Shown: piece by piece, positions 34,735 through 43,243 of the stretch
How positions within the stretch are numbered: position 1 is the stretch's first letter
How the letters are laid out: every line of letters starts with the position of its first letter
Origin: Halorubrum salsamenti
GTDB lineage: Archaea > Halobacteriota > Halobacteria > Halobacteriales > Haloferacaceae
DNA: 64,000 bases
Direction of reading: 5' to 3'
Assembly: GCF_007671685.1 (NCBI RefSeq)
Contig: NZ_VCNL01000002.1
Coordinates: 62,001 to 126,000, forward strand
Translations under genes and position numbers: made by a program
Notes under the pieces: generated by a model
The model's database searches: none
What the model saw: only the letters and a program-made list of their open reading frames with translations
Told to the model about the DNA's origin: nothing

Positions 34735-36279
34735 ATGAAAGACACAGAAAAATACCTCATCCACGCCACCATCGCGGCCGACGGGGTCGTCGAGCGGAGC
34801 GACGTCGTCGGCGCGGTGTTCGGTCAGACCGAGGGGCTCCTCGGCGATGAGTTGGACCTCCGCGATCTTCAGGAGTCGTCTCGGGTCGGCCGGATCGACG
34901 TCTCCGTCCAGTCGGAGAACGGCCAATCGTTCGGCGAGGTCACCGTCGCGTCGAGCCTCGACAAAGTCGAGACCGCGATCCTCGCCGCCGCGTTAGAGAC
35001 GATCGACCGCATCGGCCCCTGTCACGCCTCGGTGGAGGTGACGAGCATCGAGGACGTGCGGGCGGCGAAGCGCCGCGAGGTCGTCGAGCGCGCCAAGGAA
35101 CTCGTCGCCGGCGGCTTCGAGGAGACCAACCTCAGGAGCGACGACATCCTCGAAGAGGTCCGCGAGGCGGCCCGCGTCGAGGGGATCGTCGACTACGAGG
35201 ACCTCCCCGCCGGCCCGCGCGTCGGCGACTCAGACGCCGTTATCGTCGTCGAGGGGCGCGCTGACGTGTTGACCCTGCTCGAGTGCGGCATCAAGAACGC
35301 GATCGCCGTCGAGGGGACGAACGTCCCCGACGCGGTCGCGGATCTCACCGCCGACCGGACCGTCACCGCGTTCCTCGACGGCGACCGCGGCGGCGAGCTC
35401 ATCCTCCGCGAACTCGCGCAGGTGGGCGACGTCGACTACGTCGCGTTCGCCCCGCCCGGCGAATCGGTTGAGGACCTCGATCGGAACACCGTCTTCGAGG
35501 CGCTTCGCGGAAAGGTACCGTACAGCAGCCTCGTCGACGAGCCGAACCTCCGCGAGGCGGCCGCGGACGACTCGGGTGGCGCTCCCCTCGAAGGCGAAGA
35601 CACCGATCTCCCCGACGGGACGTCCGATCCGTCCGAGAGCGGAGACGAGACCGAGCGAGCGAGCGACGCCGGCGACGACGACGGCGCCGGCGTCGTCGCC
35701 GGCGGAGCGCGGAGCGCGACGGACCGCGAAGCCGCTGAGGCGGTCGAGGAGGCGCTAGCGCCCGCGGCGTTCGACGCGGAAGAGGCCGACGAGCGTCACG
35801 AGGACGGTAGCGACGACGCGGCTCATGACGACCCCGCCGAAGGTGACTCCGCCGCTCCCGACTCAGTCGATTCGGAGGCGGCGGATGCAGGGCCCGACGA
35901 CGGGACGAGCGCCGATACCGGCGGCGAGAGCGCGGAGGTAAGTGGAGAGCCCGACGACGCTCCCCTCGACGACGAGCCGCGTTCCATCGAGGAACACGTC
36001 CAGGAGGTCGTCGACGCCGGCAGCGACCGCGCCCGGCTCCTCGGCGACGACCGCGGCGTCCTCTCAGAGGTCGACGCGGTCGACGCCTTCGACGCGGTGG
36101 AACAGGCCGAGACGGCCCCGCACACGGTCGTCGTCGACGGGCTGATCGACCAGCGCCTGCTCGACGTCGCCGCCCAACGTGGGGTCAGCGAGCTGCTCGG
36201 CCGCGAGGTCGGCGAGTTCGTGAAACGGCCCGTGGGAACGCGGGTGCTCACGGTCGGCGACCTCCGGGCCGGGAGCTGA
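34735..36279 (+). CDS. dnaG: DnaG-type primase / archaeal exosome-associated DnaG
   Basis: A 514-residue TOPRIM protein. It starts MKDTEKYLIHATIAADGVVERSDVVGAVFGQTEGLLG, the archaeal DnaG signature; the TOPRIM core is DAVIVVEGRADVLTLLECGIKNAIAVEGTNVPD (Glu in VEGRADV) with TVTAFLDGDRGGELILREL (DxD-like acidic pair in DGDRG). Residues ~280-425 are a long disordered acidic insertion; the C-terminal ~90 residues (EHVQEVVDAGSDRARLLGDD) are conserved. Archaeal DnaG acts with the exosome (RNA degradation) and may retain priming activity. Confidence 0.94.
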   Translation: MKDTEKYLIHATIAADGVVERSDVVGAVFGQTEGLLGDELDLRDLQESSRVGRIDVSVQSENGQSFGEVTVASSLDKVETAILAAALETIDRIGPCHASVEVTSIEDVRAAKRREVVERAKELVAGGFEETNLRSDDILEEVREAARVEGIVDYEDLPAGPRVGDSDAVIVVEGRADVLTLLECGIKNAIAVEGTNVPDAVADLTADRTVTAFLDGDRGGELILRELAQVGDVDYVAFAPPGESVEDLDRNTVFEALRGKVPYSSLVDEPNLREAAADDSGGAPLEGEDTDLPDGTSDPSESGDETERASDAGDDDGAGVVAGGARSATDREAAEAVEEALAPAAFDAEEADERHEDGSDDAAHDDPAEGDSAAPDSVDSEAADAGPDDGTSADTGGESAEVSGEPDDAPLDDEPRSIEEHVQEVVDAGSDRARLLGDDRGVLSEVDAVDAFDAVEQAETAPHTVVVDGLIDQRLLDVAAQRGVSELLGREVGEFVKRPVGTRVLTVGDLRAGS

Positions 36280-36393
36280 CCCCTCGCTGGGCACCTCGGG
36301 CGGAACGGGTCTCTTCTTGAACCGCTCTGTCGAAGTCCTATTGGACGGACGGAACGTCGCCTGAAACCACCGTTCGTCGAAGGCCGCTTCTTG

Positions 36394-36829
36394 ATCGATA
36401 GCGGGAGTGAGTGTTGCAGATCGGTTGTGGAGATGCGATATTTAAAAAGACATGAGCGATCGCGACGATCGCTTATAAAAAACGATGCGGTGGCGCGCCT
36501 GCGAGCGGCCGCCATCGGCGGCCGCGAGCTAGCCCGCGAGGGACGCCGCGAGCGGAGCGAGCGGCGAGGTTGGGGAGGTATGAGGCTGCGGTGCTGTGCG
36601 GGTGGGACTCAAAGGGGCGGCCGCGAGGACGAAGCTCGGCGACGCAAGGACCGCAGGAACGAGCAACGCGAGTGACGAGGACCGCAGCGAGCCGCGCGAG
36701 TCCTCGCGGCCGGAGCTTTGGAGGTCGTCACCACAGCGTCGATCACTTATAAACCACCAACAGCCACATCCCGATCCGACTTATAAACGACCACACCACC
36801 ACACTGAGAGACGTACTCCCGCCATCGAT
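36394..36829 (+). repeat. Dispersed ~440-bp element with terminal inverted repeats, copy 2
   Basis: Homologous, in opposite orientation, to 11365-11803. The ends are ATCGATAGCGGGAGTGAGT (36394-36412) and, on the minus strand, ATCGATGGCGGGAGTACGT (36829-36811), 16 of 19 bases matching. TATA-like boxes are repeated inside both ends (TATTTAAA, CTTATAAAA; ACTTATAAA twice on the right). The conserved core is about 36568-36620. Open frames cross it (36391-36675 on plus) and share a GWGGxRLxCxAGGxQRG stretch with copy 1's frame. That similarity is expected from nucleotide conservation alone. No direct target repeats are apparent. Confidence 0.75.
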
Positions 36830-36899
36830 TGCCACAGCCTCCGTACCGGCCAGAACCGAGTCGGAACGTATTGCTCGCTGGGTATTCTAACAAAGCCCC

Positions 36900-37889
36900 T
36901 TAAACCAACCCGACCGCGCCGAGCACCGCGAACAGCGCGTCTCCGTACGTCAGCGAGACGAACAGCCCGATCGCCATCGGGACGACGAACGGCATCCCCG
37001 GCGACACGAACACGCGGTCCTTCCGGGCGACGACCGCCAGCCCGCCGCGGAGCGTCTCGGCGTCGGTACCGTACGCGCCGTGATCGATCTCGTCGAGGAA
37101 GCGCTCGGCCGCCCACGGGTCGTCGAAGCGGTCGACGTCGTCCTCGCTGTCGATTCCGGTCGCGACCCCCCCGTCTGTCCGCGGCCCGACGTGAGTCCCG
37201 CCGTCGGTCGGGTCGCGCGTCTCGCCGACGCTGTCGGGGTCGCGGAGGCGGTCCGGGTCCTCGCGCAGGCCCGCGAGGGTCAGTCCGCGCCAGCGCAGGT
37301 ACATCCGCAGCGCGTCCAGATCGAGGCCGTTCCGGGTCGTCCCGGCGTCGTCCTCGAACAGGCGCCCGTGTCGGTCAGGCAGCGAGTCGGTCGCCACCGG
37401 CCGCGCGAGGAACATCGTCGCCGAGCGCTCCCCGCGGAGGAGGTTGCTCAGGGCGAGCCCGAGGGGGTACGCGAGCGCGAGCAGGACCGTGTTCGTGAGC
37501 ACCGTCAGCGAGAACACGCCGAGCCGGGTGTCGACGACCGGGAGTTCCGCCCCGGCGACGACGTACTCCGGGAAGGTCGGAAAGAGGACCGCGATCGCGA
37601 TCAGCGCCTTCGCGTCGGCGCCCCCGAACGCGCCGAGGTACCAGAACGCGTAGCCCAGCGGCGCGACGAACAGCAGGCTGATCGCGGCCTGCACCGCGAA
37701 CCGAATCTCCTCGAACCCCGCGATCGGCCACATCGCCGCTATCTCCCAGACCAACAGCAGCGCCCCGAACGCGTACAGCGGCGGCCACAGTCGGTTCGGG
37801 AGGCGGCGGGTCCGAACGTCCCGCAGGGCCGCCCACGCGAAGACGGGGACGACGAACAGGCGGAGGGCGTCCGGCAGCGTCGCGAACAT
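36900..37889 (-). CDS. Prepilin/preflagellin (type IV) peptidase, A24 family, with large hydrophilic insertion
   Basis: A 329-residue membrane aspartyl protease that would cleave archaellin or pilin signal peptides. The first catalytic Asp is in WAALRDVRTRRLPN (~19-32), and the GxGD-like motif is GAFGGADAKALIAI (~87-100). About six helices are seen, of which the last (FVVPMAIGLFVSLTYGDALFAVLG) follows a ~120-residue charged insertion (~175-295; DPDRLRDPDSVGETRDPTDGG...). Usual archaeal PibD/FlaK is shorter (~220-240 aa). No pilin or archaellin genes are adjacent. Confidence 0.85.
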   Translation of the reverse strand: MFATLPDALRLFVVPVFAWAALRDVRTRRLPNRLWPPLYAFGALLLVWEIAAMWPIAGFEEIRFAVQAAISLLFVAPLGYAFWYLGAFGGADAKALIAIAVLFPTFPEYVVAGAELPVVDTRLGVFSLTVLTNTVLLALAYPLGLALSNLLRGERSATMFLARPVATDSLPDRHGRLFEDDAGTTRNGLDLDALRMYLRWRGLTLAGLREDPDRLRDPDSVGETRDPTDGGTHVGPRTDGGVATGIDSEDDVDRFDDPWAAERFLDEIDHGAYGTDAETLRGGLAVVARKDRVFVSPGMPFVVPMAIGLFVSLTYGDALFAVLGAVGLV

Positions 37890-38056
37890 GTCACCACGGG
37901 CGGCGCGGGCGTAATTAGGCGTTCGGGTTCGCGTATCGCGATCGATAGCGCGGCGTCGCGGTCCCGACGAAAGCTCGCCGCGCCGACGCGCCTGTCGAGG
38001 CGTTACCGCAGCTCGACGCTACAAAGCTTTTTGTCATTCGAAGAACCGTATCAGGT

Positions 38057-38923
38057 ATGAGAAACGACGGGATCGATCGCGGGCTCCGCCCCGGTCGCGA
38101 TTCCCTTCCACTGGTCGGTACCGTCGGCGCGCTCTACCTCCTCGTCGCGCTGGGTGAGCGGGCGCTCTCCGGAGTCGTGTCGGTCCCGGCGCTCTCGGTC
38201 GTCGATCTGACCGCGGCGCTCCCGGTTCCGGTGCTGTTGGCGGCCGGCCCCGCGGCGCTGTGGGGGATTCTGTTCGGGCACGTGCTGAGCGATGCGGCGA
38301 CGAGTTCGCTCGGACCGGGCACCCTCGTCGGCGCGGGCGCGCATCTGTATCTCGGCTACGCGACGTGCACACTCCTCCGGCGGTCCGACGCCCCCCGCGC
38401 CTCTGACTCGGCCGGCCTCGGTCGGTTCGTCCTCGCCGTCGCCGTCGCGGCGGCCGGCGCGGCGGCCATCTCCGGATGGGGCGGCGAGGCCATCCACCGG
38501 ACGCCGTTCTTCGTCGCCGCGCCCGCGGCGTTCGCCGAGTTCACTCTCCTGAGCGTCCCGTTCGCGCTCCCGCTGGCCGGTCTGTTCAGGCGGGTCGCGT
38601 CCGCGGGCGCGTCGGCGTTCGACATCACCGCCGCCCCGCGACGGCGGTTCGACGGCCATCCCGACCTCCGCCGGGTCACCGCCGTAACGGTCGGATGGGT
38701 CGTCGTCGGGACGGTGGCGAGCGTCGGCTACCGGATGTTCGAGACGGTCCCCGCCGGTGCGTTCACGAGTCGCGACCTGGATTTCGTCCTGCTGTTGCGA
38801 CAGCCGACGCTGTTCGGACCCGGTGCGGGCCGTCTACAGGTGCTTTTGGGTGCGGTACTCCTGTCGTTCCTCGTGGTCCTCTTGGCCGATCCGTCCGATC
38901 GAGGGGGGACCCCCGTCCGATGA
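38057..38923 (+). CDS. Multi-helix membrane protein, function unknown (ECF-S/MASE-like arrangement possible)
   Basis: A 288-residue protein with about eight hydrophobic segments. The N-terminal part contains GILFGHVLSDAATSSLGPGTLVGAGAHLYLGYATCTLL (~70-108), reminiscent of ECF-transporter S components or MASE-type sensors; this resemblance is weak. The middle has a short charged loop (RRVASAGASAFDITAAPRRRFDGHPD). The stop overlaps the next gene by 4 bp, so it is coupled to the subunit-3-like protein and the GMC oxidoreductase. It might anchor that complex or be a separate transporter. Confidence 0.65.
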   Translation: MRNDGIDRGLRPGRDSLPLVGTVGALYLLVALGERALSGVVSVPALSVVDLTAALPVPVLLAAGPAALWGILFGHVLSDAATSSLGPGTLVGAGAHLYLGYATCTLLRRSDAPRASDSAGLGRFVLAVAVAAAGAAAISGWGGEAIHRTPFFVAAPAAFAEFTLLSVPFALPLAGLFRRVASAGASAFDITAAPRRRFDGHPDLRRVTAVTVGWVVVGTVASVGYRMFETVPAGAFTSRDLDFVLLLRQPTLFGPGAGRLQVLLGAVLLSFLVVLLADPSDRGGTPVR

Positions 38924-39432
38924 GACTGACCAGACGGCAGGCCCTCCTCGGTCTGGTCGGCGCGAGCTCCGTGGGCGGCCTCGGCGTCTACGAGTTGCTC
39001 GACCGCACGGCGACTGACGCCACCATCTCCGACGCAGGGATGAACGGCCTGCTCACCGTCGCCGATATCGTCCACCCGGCGGCCCCCGAAGACGTCGAAC
39101 CCGTGATTTCGGCCTACGTCGGCAGACTGAGCCACGACCGGATTCGCGGAGTCGTCAGGGCGCTGTCCGAGCTCGACAGTCGATCGCGCCGCCACTTCGG
39201 CGCGTCGTTCGGGGCGCTCTCCCGCGCGCAGGGCGAGCGTCTGCTGACGACGCTCGGGGTGAACCGAGTTCAGTCGAGACCGGAGGGGACGCTGGCCGAA
39301 CGCGTCCGCTATCACCTCGTCAACGCCGTCCTGTACGCGCTGTTGACCCGGCCCGCCGGGACCGAACTGTTCGGGATCGGCAACCCGGTCGGCTTCCCGG
39401 GCGGGTTCGGCTCCCACGCGGGGGAACCGTGA
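38920..39432 (+). CDS. Gluconate 2-dehydrogenase subunit 3-like protein with Tat-type signal
   Basis: A 170-residue protein beginning MRLTRRQALLGLVGASSVGGLG, a twin-arginine export signal (TRRQALLG) with a hydrophobic core. The mature part, MNGLLTVADIVHPAA...LSELDSRSRRHFGASFGALSRAQGERLLTTL, matches the gluconate 2-dehydrogenase subunit 3 family, small partners of membrane-bound FAD (GMC) dehydrogenases. It overlaps the following GMC gene by 4 bp. The signal would let a folded flavoenzyme be carried across the membrane as a hitchhiker. Confidence 0.82.
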   Translation: MRLTRRQALLGLVGASSVGGLGVYELLDRTATDATISDAGMNGLLTVADIVHPAAPEDVEPVISAYVGRLSHDRIRGVVRALSELDSRSRRHFGASFGALSRAQGERLLTTLGVNRVQSRPEGTLAERVRYHLVNAVLYALLTRPAGTELFGIGNPVGFPGGFGSHAGEP

Positions 39433-41063
39433 GCTCGGACGACGAACGGGCGACGCAGGTCGATCGCTCGCCGTCGCCCCGGGCTGACGTCTGCGTCGTG
39501 GGCGCCGGCGTGGCCGGCGGACTCCTCGCGCACTCGCTGGCGACGGCGGGACTCGACGTGGTCGTCCTCGAAGCGGGACCGCGGTTCGAGTTCGACTCGC
39601 GAATCGAGCGGATGGAGCGCGCGCTCCGTCCCGACAGCGCCCGGTCCGTCTGGGACATGGGCGGCGAACGCGACGCGTACGCCTCCTCGGGGCCGAAGGA
39701 CTACGACCTCAATCACAGGCGAGTCAAGGGCGTCGGCGGCACGACGCTCCACTGGGCGGGGTACACCCCACGCCTTCACGAGAAGGACTTCGAGATGCGC
39801 TCGCGGTACGGCCTCGCGAGCGACTGGCCCCTCGGATACGGCGACCTGCGGTCGTACTTCGCCGAGGCGGAGACGGAACTGGGCGTCGCGGGCGGCGACG
39901 ACAACCCGTTCTCCCCGCCGCGCGAACAGGACCACCCGCTCCCACCGTTCCCCACGGGGCCGGCCGACTCGCGCTACGCCGAAGCGTGTTCGGATCTCGG
40001 GATAACGCTGCACTCGGCTCCGCAGGCCCGGAACTCCGAGGCGTACGACGGCCGGAGTCCGTGCGTCGGATACAGCACCTGCATCCCGGTCTGTCCCTCG
40101 GGCGCGAAGTACAGCGGCGACGTGCACGTCCGGAAGGCAGAGGAGGCGGGCGCACGCGTCGTCGACCGCGCACCCGTTCAGTCGCTCGAACACGACGACG
40201 CGGGGGAGGTCGTCGAGGCCGCGGTGTACAACACGCCCGACGCCACGGAACTGCGTCAGGAGGCCCGATACTTCGTGCTCGCGGGGGGTGGGGTCGAGAT
40301 CCCGCGCCTCCTCCTGTCCTCGACTTCGGAGGCGTACCCCGACGGGCTGGCGAACTCCAGCGGTCTGGTGGGAAACTACTTCATGGAACACCCCATCGCG
40401 AGCGTCCGGGGGACGATACCGAAGCCCGAGGGGCAGGAACCCATCTTCTGGTGGCCGCTCGAGTCCCACCAGTTCTACGACCACGAGGAAGCGACGCCCG
40501 GAAGCATCAAACTGGAGTTCAAGCAGGGGAGCCAGGCCGAACCGACCGACGCGATCCGCGGGTTCGACGGCCTCGCCACCCCGTTCACGGGCGACGACCT
40601 GTCGGTCGAGGGCGGCCCCGAGTGGGACGGTTGGCGGCTGACGATAAGCGCGCTCGTCGAGATGCTCCCACGGGAGCGCAACCGCGTTGCGCTGGACGAG
40701 AGCCGGACGGACGACCACGGCAACCCCGTCCCGAACGTCGTACTGGACATCGGAAATCGGGAGGTCGAAACGCTGGAGCGCGCTCTCGACATCGGCACAC
40801 GCATCCTCGAATCGATGGGCGCGACGGACATCGAGACGACCGACCCCGAGAACCCCGGCTACGCGTCGCACCACATGGGAACCACCCGGATGGGCGAGGA
40901 CCCGACCGAGAGCGTTGTGAACCCGCAGCTGCGGACGCACGACCTCGACAACCTGTTCGTCGCCTCGTCGAGCGTCTTCGTCACGGCGGGGGCGATGAAC
41001 CCGACCCTGACCATCGGGGCGCTGTCGCTCCGGCTCGCGGACCACATCGCCGATCTGGACTGA
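39429..41063 (+). CDS. GMC-family FAD-dependent oxidoreductase (dehydrogenase large subunit)
   Basis: A 544-residue flavoprotein. The dinucleotide motif ADVCVVGAGVAGGLLAHSLATAGLDVVVLEAGPRF (~18-52) and VGGTTLHWAGYTPRL (~101-115), plus the C-terminal GYASHHMGTTRMGEDP...NLFVASSSVFVTAGAMNPTLTIGALSLRLADHI with the conserved His and Asn, match gluconate/sorbitol dehydrogenase-type GMC proteins. It lacks its own signal; the coupled Tat-signal partner upstream could export it. GTG start at 39429 overlaps the partner's stop. The sugar or alcohol substrate is unknown, and no cytochrome subunit is seen. Confidence 0.88.
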   Translation: MSSDDERATQVDRSPSPRADVCVVGAGVAGGLLAHSLATAGLDVVVLEAGPRFEFDSRIERMERALRPDSARSVWDMGGERDAYASSGPKDYDLNHRRVKGVGGTTLHWAGYTPRLHEKDFEMRSRYGLASDWPLGYGDLRSYFAEAETELGVAGGDDNPFSPPREQDHPLPPFPTGPADSRYAEACSDLGITLHSAPQARNSEAYDGRSPCVGYSTCIPVCPSGAKYSGDVHVRKAEEAGARVVDRAPVQSLEHDDAGEVVEAAVYNTPDATELRQEARYFVLAGGGVEIPRLLLSSTSEAYPDGLANSSGLVGNYFMEHPIASVRGTIPKPEGQEPIFWWPLESHQFYDHEEATPGSIKLEFKQGSQAEPTDAIRGFDGLATPFTGDDLSVEGGPEWDGWRLTISALVEMLPRERNRVALDESRTDDHGNPVPNVVLDIGNREVETLERALDIGTRILESMGATDIETTDPENPGYASHHMGTTRMGEDPTESVVNPQLRTHDLDNLFVASSSVFVTAGAMNPTLTIGALSLRLADHIADLD

Positions 41064-41149
41064 TCCGGCCGTTCCGCCGCCGTTCGACGGGAACGAAACG
41101 CACCGGCGGATCGCCGCCGCTTTGTGGGGTCGTCACCGACCGGCAGGCG

Positions 41150-41671
41150 ATGCGTCGCCGCCTCGGAACCAGTCTGTACGCCGGGCTCCTCTTCACCGTC
41201 CTCGGCGCGATCGCGTGGGGGACCGGCCAGCCGTTCGTCTTCCCGAGCCTCGGCCCGTCGGCGTTCCTGATCGCCTTCGACCGACGGAGCGAGCGCGAGC
41301 GGGCCGCCCGGATCGTCGGGAGTCACCTCATCGGTGGCGTCGCCGGGCTCGCGGCGTGGTCGCTGATCGCGGCCGGCGCCAGCCTCACCGCGACGCCGCC
41401 CGCGTTCTCGCCGGAAGGGTTCCGCTTGGCCGCGAGCGCGACCGTCTCGCTCGTGGTCACCAGTTGGGCGATGATCGCCACCGACGCGGTTCACGCGCCC
41501 GCCTGCGCGACGACGCTCATCGTGTCTCTCGGCCTCCTCTCGACCCCGATCGAGGTGGCGATCATCGTCGCGAGCGTGACCGTGCTCGTTGGCTTTCACG
41601 CCGGCGTGATTCTGGTGTTCAAGCGGATCGTGGGCGACGCACACCCCCTCTATCGGTCAGAGGAGCGCTGA
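41150..41671 (+). CDS. HPP family membrane protein
   Basis: A 173-residue protein with four to five hydrophobic segments. It starts RRRLGTSLYAGLLFTVLGAIAWGTGQPFVFPSLGPSAFLIAF, and VFPSLGPSAFL is the typical HPP N-terminal motif. Then come IVGSHLIGGVAGLAAWSLI and MIATDAVHAPACATTLIVSLG (the HPPA-like segment, here HAPA), and GFHAGVILVF near the end. HPP members have been linked to nitrite transport in plastids and cyanobacteria; the archaeal role is unknown. The gene lies 86 bp after the GMC gene on the same strand. Confidence 0.85.
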   Translation: MRRRLGTSLYAGLLFTVLGAIAWGTGQPFVFPSLGPSAFLIAFDRRSERERAARIVGSHLIGGVAGLAAWSLIAAGASLTATPPAFSPEGFRLAASATVSLVVTSWAMIATDAVHAPACATTLIVSLGLLSTPIEVAIIVASVTVLVGFHAGVILVFKRIVGDAHPLYRSEER

Positions 41672-41680
41672 CCGCCTCGC

Positions 41681-42958
41681 TCAGTCGTCCGGCCGCTGCG
41701 CCCGCCTGTCGAAGACGGACAGCACCGGGTCGGGGTCCGCCAGTCCCGGGAGTCGGTACTCGTCGTCGCGGCGTTCGATCACGACGGTCTCGGTCCCGAG
41801 CCGCCGGTCGAGCCGCCCGCGTGTCACCCGCAGGTCGGTCTCGTCCCACGGCTCGACGCGCCACAGAGTCACGCCGAACAGGCGGTCGCGGGCGACGAGC
41901 GCGTCGTCGCCGGCGCGGTACGCGACGAGGCCGTATCGGAGTTCGTGGTCGAGCGCGGCGAGCCCCAGCGGGACCGCGACCGCGACCGCGGCGAGAGTGC
42001 CGGCGGTCGCCCGGTTTCCCCCGATCGCGAACAGCGCGGCGACGAGCGCGGGGAGCGCGGCGAGGTACCACAGCCCGGGGTGGCCGAGGGGCGTCGTCAG
42101 TACCCCAGCGAGCCGCGCGCGGAGAGGCTGGCGGACCGTCCGAACCGGCTCGCCGACCGAGCCGTCGGGCGGCTCGGGCGAGGGAGGCTCGTGCGAGAAC
42201 CCCAGGTCCAGCGCCGACGACTCGTCGAACGCCGCCAGCCGATCGCCGTACAGCCCGGCGAGGTCGAACGTGGCCTTCACCGCGACGATCCCGAGCAGGA
42301 GGGGGAGTCCGACGGCGTCCGGGTCGATGGCGCCGATCTCGGCCTCGGTGCCGACCGTCGCGGCGCCGACGAGCATCACCGTGAATATCGCTCCGAGGAA
42401 GATCGCCGCGGCGCGCGCGAACACGCCCCGGACCGCCGTCTGGGCGCTGTGGTCGCGGTACTCGCCGCGGCCGAAGTACTCGACGGCCGTCGTCGCCGCC
42501 CCGCCGACGAAGACGGCGACGATCGCGAGCGTCACGCTGTCGAGCACGTCCGGCGCGAGTCCGCCGTCGGCGACGACGCCGACCGTGAGACCCCCGACGA
42601 ACAGCCAGACGACCGCGAGGATCGGCACGGCGATCGGGAGCACGAGCAGCGAGGAGAGCCGGATCCGAAGGCCCGTTCGGGGGATCGACAGCACGACCCG
42701 TCGCTGTGCGAGCGGCCCGGCGATCAGAGCGTCACGCTCGATCTCGGAGGGACGCCCGGCGAACAGCGCGCGGACGACGGCGTAGAAGGAAGCGATCCCG
42801 AGCTCGAACCAGTAGAGCGTCATCAGCGCGGCCGCGTTCCAGCCGAGGGCGACCACGCCGACGAGCGGGAGGAGGTTGGAGACGAGCAGCGCGGCCGCCC
42901 GGGGGCGGCGACCCCGAGCGAGGGCGCCGAGAGGGGAGTCTCGGTCGGTGGAGGGCAT
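41681..42958 (-). CDS. DUF6498-like multi-pass membrane protein
   Basis: A 425-residue protein. The N-terminal half has about six hydrophobic helices, starting LLVSNLLPLVGVVALGWNAAALMTLYWFELGIASFYAVVRALFAG, which resembles DUF6498 membrane proteins. The C-terminal ~110 residues form a soluble beta-rich domain (DHELRYGLVAYRAGDDALVARDRLFGVTLWRVEPWDETDLRVTRGRLDRRLGTETVVIERRDDEYRLPGLADPD) that reads like a bacterial PH domain. No function is known. It is the last gene of a minus-strand cluster led by gatD. Confidence 0.78.
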   Translation of the reverse strand: MPSTDRDSPLGALARGRRPRAAALLVSNLLPLVGVVALGWNAAALMTLYWFELGIASFYAVVRALFAGRPSEIERDALIAGPLAQRRVVLSIPRTGLRIRLSSLLVLPIAVPILAVVWLFVGGLTVGVVADGGLAPDVLDSVTLAIVAVFVGGAATTAVEYFGRGEYRDHSAQTAVRGVFARAAAIFLGAIFTVMLVGAATVGTEAEIGAIDPDAVGLPLLLGIVAVKATFDLAGLYGDRLAAFDESSALDLGFSHEPPSPEPPDGSVGEPVRTVRQPLRARLAGVLTTPLGHPGLWYLAALPALVAALFAIGGNRATAGTLAAVAVAVPLGLAALDHELRYGLVAYRAGDDALVARDRLFGVTLWRVEPWDETDLRVTRGRLDRRLGTETVVIERRDDEYRLPGLADPDPVLSVFDRRAQRPDD

Positions 42959-43003
42959 CCGTTCGAGCGATCCGCTTCCGAGTTTATAAGCGGTCGGTCC
43001 GGG

Positions 43004-43243
43004 TCACCGCGCCGGTCCGACGTCGCGATGGAGGTACAGGTACGCGAGCACCGGAACGATCGTGAACAGGAGCGTCGAGAGGCCCCAGACGATCGCGTAG
43101 CGGCTCCCGCGCGCCCTCGCGTCGCGGTAGATCCACACCGCGGCGGCGACGACGACGCCGTAGATCACGAGCGTGAGCGGAAGCGACCACGGGAGCGCAA
43201 CGCCGGAGAGGAGCGCCATTGCCGTCGAGTCGGCCGCCGTCAT
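43004..43243 (-). CDS. Small membrane protein, function unknown
   Basis: A 79-residue protein with two hydrophobic stretches, PWSLPLTLVIYGVVVAAAVWIYRDA and YAIVWGLSTLLFTIVPVLAYLYLH, joined by ARARGSR; the loop suggests an inward-facing basic turn. It starts immediately after the GNAT stop codon on the same strand and is probably co-transcribed with it. Many haloarchaea have such two-helix proteins; no function is known to me. Confidence 0.7.
   Translation of the reverse strand: MTAADSTAMALLSGVALPWSLPLTLVIYGVVVAAAVWIYRDARARGSRYAIVWGLSTLLFTIVPVLAYLYLHRDVGPAR

Noticed and set aside
36280-36393. Possible tRNA or small RNA gene downstream of dnaG
   Set aside because: No cloverleaf or CCA-proximal T-loop sequence is seen; only the element begins at about 36394.
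36391-36675. 94-residue frame in element copy 2
   Set aside because: Same reason as for copy 1; it spans the terminal repeat itself and lacks a plausible start signal.
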